Part shown: in pieces, positions 1 to 8,929 of the stretch | Position numbering within the stretch: the first letter of the stretch is position 1 | How the letters are laid out: every line of letters starts with the position of its first letter | Source of the DNA: Paludibacteraceae bacterium | GTDB lineage: Bacteria > Bacteroidota > Bacteroidia > Bacteroidales > Paludibacteraceae | Assembly (NCBI GenBank): GCA_024401495.1 | Contig: JAKSKW010000010.1 | Location: 1 to 59,443, forward strand | DNA length: 59,443 bases | Direction: 5' to 3' | Position numbers and translations under genes: made by a program | The notes under the pieces: model-generated | Databases searched by the model: none | Seen by the model: the letters and a program-made list of their open reading frames with translations, nothing else | What the model was told of the DNA's origin: nothing

Positions 1-2770
1 TTGGCTCTGACTCTAGCGTTCCCTCACAGAATGGGTCCGGATTGTCTAGCTTATCTTCTGGCTTATCTACAGCTATGACATGGATACTATCCCACTTATA
101 ACAACTCTGGCCGTCTTCACCTGGGAACTCAATATCCTTAACCAATAGATAATACCAATCAGCATCTTCCCATGTCACATTATAAGAAGATGTCTCATCT
201 CCTGGTGTATATCCTGCACCTGCAGTACCAGCAGCAGTTTTTGAACCCTTATGCCATGTAGCGACATATTTTCTTGGTTCATCATCTGGTCCCTTCTCTA
301 TACCCATTACAGTAGGGTCAGTTGGAGCAAATGCCTCTGTTGTCAAGTTTGCAACCTGACCTGGACAAAGGCTAACCTCTTTCTCCTTCTTTGAGTTTGT
401 TGTGACAACCGTTGTCTCTCCGCCTGAAATAATCGAAGCCTCTTTCACTGGCTCACATGCAGCGCAGTTCAAACCTGCCACGACCGGAATTGTAGAGATA
501 GAAATCTTACGACATGGAGAGAACGCTGAGTTCTTCTTCCATGACTGGTCTGCAATCAAATCAGAATATTCACCTACAACCACACGGAAGTAGATTCGTT
601 TCTCATGACTTGGATCATCGTTAAGCAGAGAGAAGATATCATCCCAATATTTCTCAACCTCCACGTCGAATGACTCTTCCTCGACCACCTCTTCCTTATG
701 TAAAGTTTTCCACTCAATTGGATTCTTTTCGCTTTCAGTTGATGGATCCTGGAAAGTATACTGATATACATAACCTACTTTCTTGCTTGGATCTATTGCG
801 TTTCCACTATACAAATAGAATCTCTTTACCGCTTCTGATGTCACAGAAGTAAGTTTCAACACATCTTCAGTACATAGGTCAAGGATATCCTTACCTGTAC
901 TTACCGATGACTCCACGTTTACATCTGGAGGAGTACATACCTGGAAGATGATGTTATCAATACCATAGTCACGAGTCTCTCCAAACACAACGTCGTTATG
1001 CTTTACCTTCATTGTGATAGTCACCTCATCTGCACCACCTACGTCTGCAGCGTTAATAGTAAAGCTTTTATTCACGCCCTTCCAACCATCAGATCCACCT
1101 GCAAAATCTTTAATCTCACTTGCTAGAGTCTTACCTGCGTGCTCCAATTTTACCTCAATAGAACCAGCGTGGTTGGAGATAGATGCGAAATCAGCACCGA
1201 ATGTAATCTCCTTACCAGTACAGATATGTTCGATATCTATCTCAAAGAACTCATCCTGAGATCCGTCGTCAAGAAGGTCAAACTGAAGCATACCACCTGT
1301 CTTTGTTCCAGAGTTGTCATATTCAACTCCACCAGGATAACCACCAAACTTAGACACAACGTACACACCATGGTTGTACAACTCTGTCTTGCCTGCAACA
1401 CTTCCTGCAACCGGCACAGCCAAAGTCGCACCACTCGCCTCAATATTATATGCCTTTACATACGGAATCTTAATATCACCATTATGTGACTGAGAAGTGT
1501 GAACCTGTCCAGCAGGAATTTTCTCTGTATGAGTTATTCCAAATCGGTCTGTCCACTCGTATGTATCGTCAGAAGCAAAATTACCGAAATCGTCGAAGAA
1601 CAAGTTTGTCATCGCCATTGGAGCACCGTCGGCACTCGTACAACAAGTTCCTGAATGAACAGGATAAACCTCCGACTTGGATGCCTTACATCCAGGAAGA
1701 GTCACCTCAAGAGTGATACTATAATCTGTGTCGGCTTTGTCTGGAACAAAATTGAAACTAGGATCAGTTGATGTCTGACCCGTCTTCGACTCCTTCCATG
1801 AGAATTTTGTGCCATCAGGGTAGCTCGACTTAGTGATCACACGCAATGGCATTTCAGGACATGGGTTACCTGTACTTGAAAGCACTGGCTTAACCTCGCC
1901 TGTCACCTTAATGTCATCAATACCGATAGGAATCTGGAAACAGTCGCTTGTACGATAGAAATAGAAAGTGACGGTACCTGTCTCTGGGACAGTAGCCTTA
2001 TGAGTCACTTTAGTTGATTTTCCATAGTCAGCAGTTGCTTCAGTTGCCTTTTTGGAATTAGTCAACTGAAGTGCATTATTATATGAAGTGTTGAACGCTA
2101 CATTATCATCACTCGACACAACTCCGAATCCCAACTTGTTACCATTGATAACACCAGTGTTGGAATAGTTATACTTTGTGATAAAATCACCTATCTGCGG
2201 AGCTTTTGGACCCTTGCATATATTTGTCGCAAGATGATCAAAATATGTAGGATCTAACAAATTGTATAACGTGAATGACAGCTCGGCAGTCGTTCCTGGA
2301 GTCAAGCCATACACCGTGTATGAAACAATTGGGCACAAAGGTGCAGAGCCAATGTTGACATACATATTATTTGCAGTCTCATTCGCCTTACAGAATGAAT
2401 GTATAAGTTTTGGCTGAGCAGTGACGGTTGAGTATCCATACTGAGCTTTTTTTCCGTCTGCCTGAAGATTGTTAAGATGGAAGATATCGTCGATTTTTTC
2501 CATATCGTTACTTCCATCGCTTGCGAACACACCACCAACACCTTGCTGTTTAGCGAACTCAGGTCCGGTAAACATATCCGCCTTACACAACTTCTTCCAG
2601 TCAAGGTCTTCGTCATACCATCCTCCTGGTTCATTATCCGAAGTCAGTTTCGGACAGCATAGGTCTGAACTTGTATTAAAATCAGTGGCAGCCACAACAC
2701 ACTGCGCCATAGAAGTCGCTGAGTGCAATAGCCCCATACCTGTTATTAAAGTTAATAAGTATTTATTCAT
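1..2770 (-). CDS. Large secreted Cys-rich surface protein, partial (3' end outside window)
   Basis: An open frame runs from an ATG at 2770 to the left edge without a stop, giving about 923 residues. It begins with a signal peptide (MNKYLLTLITGMGLLHS..MAQ) and continues as beta-rich, Cys-containing extracellular sequence with repeated motifs such as CCTSADG, FEIDIEHIC and SCYKWDSIHV. The style matches multi-domain Bacteroidota surface proteins exported by the type IX system, including the gene at 8930-12976, but the C-terminal sorting domain would lie outside the window, so this export route is inferred. A Bacteroidota promoter lies about 90 bases upstream. The gene reads away from the tRNA cluster. 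No enzyme motif was seen; an adhesin or structural role is possible but unproven. Confidence 0.8.
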   Translation of the reverse strand, partial: MNKYLLTLITGMGLLHSATSMAQCVVAATDFNTSSDLCCPKLTSDNEPGGWYDEDLDWKKLCKADMFTGPEFAKQQGVGGVFASDGSNDMEKIDDIFHLNNLQADGKKAQYGYSTVTAQPKLIHSFCKANETANNMYVNIGSAPLCPIVSYTVYGLTPGTTAELSFTLYNLLDPTYFDHLATNICKGPKAPQIGDFITKYNYSNTGVINGNKLGFGVVSSDDNVAFNTSYNNALQLTNSKKATEATADYGKSTKVTHKATVPETGTVTFYFYRTSDCFQIPIGIDDIKVTGEVKPVLSSTGNPCPEMPLRVITKSSYPDGTKFSWKESKTGQTSTDPSFNFVPDKADTDYSITLEVTLPGCKASKSEVYPVHSGTCCTSADGAPMAMTNLFFDDFGNFASDDTYEWTDRFGITHTEKIPAGQVHTSQSHNGDIKIPYVKAYNIEASGATLAVPVAGSVAGKTELYNHGVYVVSKFGGYPGGVEYDNSGTKTGGMLQFDLLDDGSQDEFFEIDIEHICTGKEITFGADFASISNHAGSIEVKLEHAGKTLASEIKDFAGGSDGWKGVNKSFTINAADVGGADEVTITMKVKHNDVVFGETRDYGIDNIIFQVCTPPDVNVESSVSTGKDILDLCTEDVLKLTSVTSEAVKRFYLYSGNAIDPSKKVGYVYQYTFQDPSTESEKNPIEWKTLHKEEVVEEESFDVEVEKYWDDIFSLLNDDPSHEKRIYFRVVVGEYSDLIADQSWKKNSAFSPCRKISISTIPVVAGLNCAACEPVKEASIISGGETTVVTTNSKKEKEVSLCPGQVANLTTEAFAPTDPTVMGIEKGPDDEPRKYVATWHKGSKTAAGTAGAGYTPGDETSSYNVTWEDADWYYLLVKDIEFPGEDGQSCYKWDSIHVIAVDKPEDKLDNPDPFCEGTLESEP

Positions 2771-2858
2771 CGTAAATCCTTTTTAATCATACCATTTATA
2801 AGTCCCCTATTATATAATGTCATAATGCGAGATGAGTATTATCCACAATTAGACGTGT

Positions 2859-2891
2859 CAAATTTAATACATTTTTTCGATATGTGTCAAA
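2859..2891 (-). promoter_or_regulatory. Promoter of the partial secreted-protein gene
   Basis: On the minus strand TTTG is followed after 21 bases by TAAATTTG, matching the Bacteroidota -33/-7 consensus. It would give a leader of roughly 80 bases before the ATG at 2770. Confidence 0.55.
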
Positions 2892-2961
2892 TTCGATGTT
2901 AAATTATGTTATTTAGGGAAATATAACTAAAGCGAAACAACACTCGTAAAATGCCATAAAC

Positions 2962-2996
2962 AAAAAAAAGAGACACGATAATTATCGTATCTCTTT
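2962..2996 (-). terminator. Rho-independent terminator after tRNA cluster
   Basis: The minus strand shows an inverted repeat (GAGATACGATAA / TTATCGTGTCTC with one mismatch) followed by a run of eight T. It directly follows the CCA end of the last tRNA-Val gene. Confidence 0.75.
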
Positions 2997-3073
2997 GGTG
3001 GTCCCACTAGGATTCGAACCTAGGACCCTCTGCTTGTAAGGCAGATGCTCTGAACCAACTGAGCTATAAGACC
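2996..3073 (-). tRNA. tRNA-Val (anticodon TAC), second copy
   Basis: The minus strand folds as a complete cloverleaf: acceptor GGTCTTA/TGGGACC, D-arm AGCTCAGTTGG, anticodon loop CTTACAA (anticodon TAC) and T-arm GGTTCGAATCC. The CCA end is encoded (2996-2998). It is identical over its length to the gene at 3115-3192 and is followed by a terminator. Confidence 0.95.
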
Positions 3074-3114
3074 AATCGAACTTTTGTTTTAAGAGGTTGT
3101 TCTGTTTCCCTCTT

Positions 3115-3192
3115 TGGTGGTCCCACTAGGATTCGAACCTAGGACCCTCTGCTTGTAAGGCAGATGCTCTGAACCAACTGAGCTATAAGACC
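3115..3192 (-). tRNA. tRNA-Val (anticodon TAC), first copy
   Basis: Same cloverleaf, anticodon TAC and encoded CCA as the neighbouring copy. The two copies are separated by about 40 bases and read in the same direction, behind tRNA-Phe and presumably from the same promoter. Confidence 0.95.
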
Positions 3193-3200
3193 AATTGAAG

Positions 3201-3273
3201 TGGTACCACCAGGAATCGAACCGGGGACACAAGGATTTTCAGTCCTTTGCTCTACCAACTGAGCTATGGCACC
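3201..3273 (-). tRNA. tRNA-Phe (anticodon GAA)
   Basis: The minus strand gives acceptor GGTGCCA/TGGTACC, D-arm AGCTCAGTTGG, anticodon loop CTGAAAA (anticodon GAA) and T-arm CGGTTCGATTCC. Unlike the two tRNA-Val genes, CCA is not encoded: CTT follows the discriminator base. It is first in the three-tRNA transcript. Confidence 0.95.
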
Positions 3274-3304
3274 ATTCAGCAACTCTCCTTTCGGAATTGC
3301 GATG

Positions 3305-3336
3305 CAAAAGTATACTTTATTCGCATCTTTACCAAA
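3305..3336 (-). promoter_or_regulatory. Promoter of tRNA Phe-Val-Val cluster
   Basis: TTTG, 20 bases, then TACTTTTG on the minus strand. The -7 box and the following bases (TATACTTTTGCATCGC) also occur in front of the tRNA-Arg gene at 49.9 kb, supporting a shared strong stable-RNA promoter type. Confidence 0.7.
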
Positions 3337-3371
3337 TAAAAACCAATAAATTTTGAAACTTTTTTCTTAAT

Positions 3372-4514
3372 CTATTGTTTGATAGAAAATTGCATAACAC
3401 TCGGATAATGGTCTGAATAAGGCACTCTGCGTCTTTCATATTTCAAACAGTCAAATCCATCAGTTTGATAAAGGATGTGATCTATACAAAAATAGAATGG
3501 AGACTCACGGAATGTATAATTGTATCCCCATCCCAACTCTTCATTTGCCACACTTAACTTATCTCCTTTTATTTTGTGGTAAACATACGATACCGGCACA
3601 TCATTAAAGTCTCCGCAAACGATGATCTTCTGTCTCGAAATCGAAATCACACTATCAATATCGCACGCCATATGTTCACGGATAACATAATTATCGGAGA
3701 CTTTTTTATCAAGCGTATGGATCTTGTCCTTCACCTTGTCCACCTTCTGTCCATGACGGAGGCTGTCTATCTCTTGCTTGTCTACAGTAGAGATATGATT
3801 GCTCGCAAGATGAGCGTTTATCACTCTCACCGTGTCATTATCAATCACTATATCAGAATAAATAGCTCTGTTTGCGCCTTTACCCTTGCTTGCCAATCCA
3901 CTCTTTAAAATCTTGTACTTTGAAAAAGTAACAACACGGTTGTAGCTGTCCATTGACATATCCCCAACCGTAGTATACGCATAATTCTTGAGGACTTTCT
4001 TGAACTTCACATCATTTTCCGCTCTATGAAGAATATACTCCTGCAAACAGACAATATCAAAATCCTCCCGCATTATCAAATCCGCTATTCCAGAAGCCGA
4101 GCCGTCGACATACTTAAATGCTCCTACATTATATGTTAGCAACTTGTATGTCTTGGTTTTCGCATCGCTTTCTGTCTCCGAAAAATTGAGGGGAAATGTG
4201 TCCAACATGATCGGCACACATATCAATGTTGGCAAAAGGAACAACAAATGTCTCCAAGCTCCGAATATCAAGAGCACTACTACCCATATTACATATACAA
4301 TAAGAGTCACCGGGAATGCTAACCCTAAATACGCGATAGGCATAAAATCAGACGGCGCAATATACCTGCATACCCACGCTCCAAGCATTGCAAAGAGTAT
4401 GAGCAACGTCGGTACAAGAAGCACCACGCCCTTCAACGTAGAGAAAACCTTTTTAGTTGTCTCCCATTTTCCGCAAGAACTCTTTTTCTGTTGCTGACAA
4501 TGAGTCATATCCAC
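3372..4514 (-). CDS. Membrane-anchored endonuclease/exonuclease/phosphatase (EEP) family protein
   Basis: 380 residues. Three hydrophobic segments (about 27-50, 58-84 and 88-105) are followed by an EEP domain from about residue 122 to the end. Visible EEP signatures in order are LLTYNVGAFK, IVCLQEY (metal-binding Glu), NAHLAS, CGDFNDVP, CIDHILY and YSDHYPSV (catalytic Asp-His). The substrate (nucleic acid, phosphoinositide-like lipid or other phosphodiester) cannot be read from the sequence. The start is a GTG at 4514 or the ATG two codons later. Either overlaps the upstream rhomboid gene by about 60 bases, which suggests translational coupling. It is the last gene of a rhomboid-rhomboid-EEP operon, an arrangement common in Bacteroidales. 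Confidence 0.88.
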   Translation of the reverse strand: MDMTHCQQQKKSSCGKWETTKKVFSTLKGVVLLVPTLLILFAMLGAWVCRYIAPSDFMPIAYLGLAFPVTLIVYVIWVVVLLIFGAWRHLLFLLPTLICVPIMLDTFPLNFSETESDAKTKTYKLLTYNVGAFKYVDGSASGIADLIMREDFDIVCLQEYILHRAENDVKFKKVLKNYAYTTVGDMSMDSYNRVVTFSKYKILKSGLASKGKGANRAIYSDIVIDNDTVRVINAHLASNHISTVDKQEIDSLRHGQKVDKVKDKIHTLDKKVSDNYVIREHMACDIDSVISISRQKIIVCGDFNDVPVSYVYHKIKGDKLSVANEELGWGYNYTFRESPFYFCIDHILYQTDGFDCLKYERRRVPYSDHYPSVMQFSIKQ

Positions 4515-5295
4515 TGATTTTTATCTTATCTAAAATATCATCAAGCAATTCCTTCTCCGTCTTGATACGGAAATCAGAATTCTGGTAAGCGACTTTGAAT
4601 TTAGGCTGGTCTTTTTTTGTAGTCGCATCAACAATTTTCCAAAGCCATGCTGTGATATTTTTTCTTTTATTCTTCAAAACCCATGCAAAGGCAGCTCCTG
4701 TTGCAATGCCACCAATATGAGCCAACTGACCTGCCCAATTGACACTGAACATATTAAGCAGTGTGATCACAACGTACACTAACGCTATCCATTTCAATTT
4801 CACTCTTCCTATCAAGGTAAGATAGATCTCATAATCTGGAGCGTAGACGGAGGGGGCGACAATCAACGCCATCACTGGAGCGGAACAGCCCGACAACATT
4901 CCGTTAGCACTAATAATCTCACCACCAATGACAAAGCAGAGTCCACCAATCAATGCTGACATTATATACACTCCCGTCAAATCTCTTTCTGAGAAAAACA
5001 TCTTAAAGAGTTTGCCAGCCATCGCAAGCAGCAACACATTGAGTATGAAATGTATGAAATCACTATGTAGAAAAGCATATGTGAGTATCTGCCAAGGATG
5101 CGTCAACACATGCCACCAAGACGACGATAGGAAAAACCATCTATAGAGCCAGCTGATATCCACAGTAGCAAACTTGCCTATTGCCGAAACGACACACACG
5201 ACAACAAATGCCACACTATTGATCGCAATCAACCACGTGAGCGAATCTCCACGTCGGAGCATCTTTTTTATTTCGTCGAAAATCCCGGTCTCCAC
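4453..5295 (-). CDS. Rhomboid family intramembrane serine protease with C-terminal DUF6576-like tail
   Basis: 280 residues with about six transmembrane helices. The catalytic serine region reads LSGCSAPVMAL, so the usual GxSG is GxSA, a variant I recall as common in Bacteroidales rhomboids. The catalytic histidine is in QLAHIGG, and the HFILNVLLL helix carries the oxyanion-hole Asn. After the membrane domain a cytosolic tail holds ILDKIKISGYDSLSATEKEF, typical of DUF6576. The start is GTG at 5295, 12 bases after the previous stop. It should be an inner-membrane protease cutting transmembrane substrates; its substrates are unknown. Confidence 0.88.
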   Translation of the reverse strand: METGIFDEIKKMLRRGDSLTWLIAINSVAFVVVCVVSAIGKFATVDISWLYRWFFLSSSWWHVLTHPWQILTYAFLHSDFIHFILNVLLLAMAGKLFKMFFSERDLTGVYIMSALIGGLCFVIGGEIISANGMLSGCSAPVMALIVAPSVYAPDYEIYLTLIGRVKLKWIALVYVVITLLNMFSVNWAGQLAHIGGIATGAAFAWVLKNKRKNITAWLWKIVDATTKKDQPKFKVAYQNSDFRIKTEKELLDDILDKIKISGYDSLSATEKEFLRKMGDN

Positions 5296-5307
5296 ACTTT
5301 ATACTAA

Positions 5308-6132
5308 TTACATCAACCCTCCAAATCCGTTGTTTATCTCTCCCTTTCTCTTCCAATAATAAATCAAGATAAAACCGAACAACATACCACCAAGGTGAGC
5401 TAAATGAGCCACACCAGCATCCAAGCCACGGAACTCAAGGTACAATTCCAATAATGCGTAACCAATCACGACATATTTGGCCTTTACAGGAATTGGAATA
5501 AACATGATAAACAACGACATGTTTGGAAATATCATTCCGAATGCCAACAATATACCATAAACCGCACCTGAAGCTCCCACCGTTGTAGGACGGCATAAAA
5601 TAGAATCCGAATATTCTTTCCATTGCTCCATAGATTGCATCTCTATATGGTCTACTATATATGACGATGTCTGAAGACTACCGTCTGCGACTCTTTCCGC
5701 AATCTCTCCCGTAATGACATCCAGCTTCTGAAGCATAGGCCAAAAATCATAAGTCCATGCAAACTCCTGCACGATTGCCGCTCCCACTCCACAGAATGAG
5801 TAGAAAATAATGAACTTCTTTGAGCCCATCACTCGCTCCAACATCGGTCCGAACATAAATAGAGTGAACATGTTGAATATGACGTGTGTTAAAGAAATTG
5901 ATTCGCTCGCCCCATTAAACTCATACATGGAATGCAAAAACATATATGAGAAAAGCTGAGCGGGGTGAAAAGCAGAACTCTTCCAAAAATGCAAAGAAAA
6001 ATAGGAATACCAATCAAAACTTGGTTGCACCTTGTGAGATACAATCGTAGCAAGAGCAATCAAAATATTGATTATTAACAAATTTCGTGTCACCGCGATA
6101 GACGGATCGTTGAAAAAATTTCGTTCATTCAT
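5308..6132 (-). CDS. Rhomboid family intramembrane serine protease
   Basis: 274 residues, first gene of the operon. It carries canonical rhomboid motifs: HVIFNMFTLFMFG (His/Asn), VGASGAVYGILLAFG (catalytic Ser in GASG) and HLAHLGGMLFGF (catalytic His). A loop of about 60 residues between the second and fourth helices (around residues 115-175) is longer than usual and is probably periplasmic or cytosolic. A -7 box lies 23 bases before the start. The paired rhomboids may act on different substrates, since the second has a cytosolic tail and this one does not. Confidence 0.9.
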   Translation of the reverse strand: MNERNFFNDPSIAVTRNLLIINILIALATIVSHKVQPSFDWYSYFSLHFWKSSAFHPAQLFSYMFLHSMYEFNGASESISLTHVIFNMFTLFMFGPMLERVMGSKKFIIFYSFCGVGAAIVQEFAWTYDFWPMLQKLDVITGEIAERVADGSLQTSSYIVDHIEMQSMEQWKEYSDSILCRPTTVGASGAVYGILLAFGMIFPNMSLFIMFIPIPVKAKYVVIGYALLELYLEFRGLDAGVAHLAHLGGMLFGFILIYYWKRKGEINNGFGGLM

Positions 6133-6154
6133 ATAGGATGTCCTTAAATTTACG

Positions 6155-6162
6155 CAAAATTA
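6155..6162 (-). promoter_or_regulatory. -7 box of rhomboid operon
   Basis: TAATTTTG on the minus strand, followed by C, sits 23 bases before the rhomboid ATG at 6132. No clear -33 box was seen. Confidence 0.5.
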
Positions 6163-6229
6163 GCAAATTCAATTCATAATGCATAATCCATAATTCATAA
6201 TTATGTATGACAATTCCATTATTTCAAAT

Positions 6230-6237
6230 TATCTTTG
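6230..6237 (+). promoter_or_regulatory. -7 box of serine protease gene; decides its start codon
   Basis: TATCTTTG followed by CAAC is a near-perfect Bacteroidota -7 box. It lies inside the first codons of the longest possible reading frame (ATG at 6207), so the transcript should begin near 6245 and the GTG at 6255 is the likely start. Confidence 0.6.
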
Positions 6238-6254
6238 CAACAAACAAATTAATT

Positions 6255-8384
6255 GTGAATAGATTACTTTTAATATTTTCCATAATAATTGCGACGTTAA
6301 GTTTGCAATCCCACGCGCAAATCAGTTTTGGTGGTCTGCCTACCTCCACTATGCAGACAAGATCGTCGGTGTCCTTCCCTTCTATCTCAATCTCTCCCGA
6401 CACAACAATGGAGATAGCTTCTAACCAGTTTGCCTATCCCAACGAAGTGAGTATCGACCTCACAAAAGAGGCCTCCGCGTCTATCTGTGAAGATAAGATT
6501 ATCTACCGTTTGCTTATCTACAGCGACAATGCTAAATCTATAAACTTGATTTTCAACCCAATCACGCTTCCTTCTAATGCTAAGATGTTTCTCTCCCGTC
6601 CCGACGGCAGGGAAATCTACGGAGCCTACACCAACGAGTCATTCTCAGGAAATGTATTTGCGACGACGCCTGTATCTGGCGACAGTGTCATGATTCAGTG
6701 TGAGGTGCCGATTACGACGGCAGATTCATTCTCTGCCACTATAGAATCGGTCAATGTGGGATTTGAGGAACTGCGTCTGCTACCAGCACATAATAAGGCC
6801 AGTTATTGTGAGATGGATGTCGTTTGCCAAGACGACGGAGTGGAAGACCAATGTAGAGCAGCATGCCTCATCATTGTCAATGGCAACCAGTTTTGTACAG
6901 GGACTCTCGTCGCAACTGACGGTGAGGATTCCGACGCCTTCGTGCTGACATCCGCACACTGTCTGCGAGACTACACGAAACAGTTTGATTCCACACTTGC
7001 CCGCAAGTCTATCTTCTACTTTGGCTACAACTCTTCTCTATGCGAGACTAGAATAATCGGCAGCTACGAAAAATCTATCTCCGGTAGCCAAGTTGTCAGT
7101 TCAAACGCCGGCAAAGACATGCTTTTGCTTAAACTGTCGAAGCGTCCACCTGTCGACTATATGACATACGAAAGCGGATGGAACATAGAGTCGAATCCTT
7201 ATGGTCCCGTCACTTGTATTCACCACCCTAGCGGTGATTTGATGAAAATAAGCATAGGCGACAACGATCCTCAGCCCTATTCTTTCCCTGTGGACGGGCT
7301 TGACCCAGACTCTCATTGGCTTGTTAGCGACTGGGCTATAGGAGTTACTGAAAGAGGTTCTTCAGGAGCACCTCTTTACGACAGAAACGGTTTGATTATC
7401 GGCGCTTTATCCGGAGGTGCATCACTCTGTAGCAAAAGAGGCAACGACAAATTTTGGCGTCTAAACAATGTATGGAATAATCCACAATCCCAACCTACCG
7501 ACATAATGTCAGTGCTGGATCCTTCTCGCTATGGAATTATTAGATTAAATGGTAGAGAATCCTATGAACGACGCTGCTCCTCATTAAAAAACTATAGTAA
7601 ATTCTCCGAAGTGATTGAACCATTCGTAAAAGACTATGGATATGCATCCGGTACCAATAGTGTTGGATTGGAAGAGTTTGCTGAAAAATTCACGTCGGAA
7701 TATTCTTCGACGGAGATTCACGGAGTCTCATTCACTCCAATACTAGGAACATACGACGTCAACAAACCAGTATTTTTAAGAATCTATACAGGAGAAGACA
7801 AGCCAGAAACGCTTGTTTATGAATCAATTGTGAAGGTGTCAGCAAGCGAATATATAATGGGCGTCGGCGGAACTTCCAACACACCCGTCGACAACTGGTC
7901 GTACAAGGAGAACTACATCAGATTGGATTCTGTGGTGACGGTGGGCAATACCTTCTTCGTCTCATTCCACACTGACTATGAGAATGTAGAATTTGCATTG
8001 CTTGCAGCCTCATCTGATACAAAAACCGCATATTTCAAACAGAACGGAGCATGGGAGTCTTATGAAAGCCACCCATTCGACAATAACGTGGGGTGCCTAC
8101 TCATAAACGCAACAGTGAGGGATGCAAACGGTTCGGGAATCAAGAATATCAAAAATGACGATACTGAAGACGACAACTATATCACCGTCTACCCTAACCC
8201 CGCAAGAAATCAAATCCACATCAAATGTCCGGATGAGATTAGAGAAGTTAAAGTGTTCAATTCGACGGGAAAGTTGGAATCCGATGTTCACGAATTAAAC
8301 ATAAAAGGGTTGCCAAACGGCATCTATTCTCTAGAAATCTCTACCAGCAAAGGCAAATATCACACAAAATTCATCAAAGAATAA
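6255..8384 (+). CDS. T9SS-exported trypsin-like serine endopeptidase
   Basis: About 709 residues from a GTG at 6255, chosen because it starts a clean signal peptide (MNRLLLIFSIIIATLSLQSHA) and because a promoter box at 6230 would exclude the ATG at 6207. The protease domain (about residues 200-430) shows the chymotrypsin-fold triad: His in LTSAHC (about 235), Asp in KDMLLLKL (about 288) and Ser in RGSSGAPLYD (about 369). Several Cys resemble lysyl-endopeptidase-type secreted proteases. The C-terminal 65 residues begin YPNPARNQIHIK and end in NGIYSLEI..GKYHTKFIKE, a T9SS type A sorting domain. It is therefore probably exported across the outer membrane. Cleavage specificity (Arg, Lys or other) is unknown. 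It is first in a run of co-directional secreted-protein genes. Confidence 0.88.
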   Translation: MNRLLLIFSIIIATLSLQSHAQISFGGLPTSTMQTRSSVSFPSISISPDTTMEIASNQFAYPNEVSIDLTKEASASICEDKIIYRLLIYSDNAKSINLIFNPITLPSNAKMFLSRPDGREIYGAYTNESFSGNVFATTPVSGDSVMIQCEVPITTADSFSATIESVNVGFEELRLLPAHNKASYCEMDVVCQDDGVEDQCRAACLIIVNGNQFCTGTLVATDGEDSDAFVLTSAHCLRDYTKQFDSTLARKSIFYFGYNSSLCETRIIGSYEKSISGSQVVSSNAGKDMLLLKLSKRPPVDYMTYESGWNIESNPYGPVTCIHHPSGDLMKISIGDNDPQPYSFPVDGLDPDSHWLVSDWAIGVTERGSSGAPLYDRNGLIIGALSGGASLCSKRGNDKFWRLNNVWNNPQSQPTDIMSVLDPSRYGIIRLNGRESYERRCSSLKNYSKFSEVIEPFVKDYGYASGTNSVGLEEFAEKFTSEYSSTEIHGVSFTPILGTYDVNKPVFLRIYTGEDKPETLVYESIVKVSASEYIMGVGGTSNTPVDNWSYKENYIRLDSVVTVGNTFFVSFHTDYENVEFALLAASSDTKTAYFKQNGAWESYESHPFDNNVGCLLINATVRDANGSGIKNIKNDDTEDDNYITVYPNPARNQIHIKCPDEIREVKVFNSTGKLESDVHELNIKGLPNGIYSLEISTSKGKYHTKFIKE

Positions 8385-8487
8385 CGCTGATTAGTTGATT
8401 TTTAGTAATTTTACGCACATAACACATGTAGAGGCTCACAGACTTACGTCTCTCAAACACATTAAAGAACACAAACAAAGGGATAGT

Positions 8488-8925
8488 ATGAAAAGACTGA
8501 CTACAATATTTGCCATATTACTTGCAGGATTGGCCGCACACGCGGAAGTTGCGACTGAATCATTCACAAGAGTGATGAATCCTGTCTATGCAAAGAAATT
8601 CTCAGACTCTCCAGTTCAGATCGACGCTGAATTTTATCAGCATGGTCTTCCAAAATACTACCGTATTCCACCGTTCATGAAAGAGGGGTACTACATCTTC
8701 CAGTGTACTCGCATCGGTGGCAAGGAAAGTGAATTGAGCACTCTCAACGGAGAACTTTACGGAGAGGTGTTCTTGATAGAGGAATCGAGAAAAGCAGAAG
8801 TTGAATCTCTTGCAAAAGGCACTAAGCTTTCAATCATCGGCAAGACAAAGCCTTATGCCAACCCCTTGGCTTTTGGCAAAGAGGAGGTTTATTTCATTGT
8901 GGAGTCTATCTCTCCAATCAAGTAG
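8488..8925 (+). CDS. Small secreted protein of unknown function
   Basis: 145 residues from the ATG at 8488, preceded by AAAGGG. This start gives a signal peptide (MKRLTTIFAILLAGLAAHA); longer upstream codons do not look coding. The mature part of about 125 residues is mixed charged/hydrophobic, with a compact beta-rich C-terminal half (ELYGEVFLIEE, GTKLSIIGKTKPY, EEVYFIVESISP) that could be an OB-like or small barrel fold; this is only a guess. It sits between the secreted protease and the giant T9SS protein, four bases before the latter's ATG, so co-expression with them is likely. Confidence 0.7.
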   Translation: MKRLTTIFAILLAGLAAHAEVATESFTRVMNPVYAKKFSDSPVQIDAEFYQHGLPKYYRIPPFMKEGYYIFQCTRIGGKESELSTLNGELYGEVFLIEESRKAEVESLAKGTKLSIIGKTKPYANPLAFGKEEVYFIVESISPIK

Positions 8926-8929
8926 CTAA

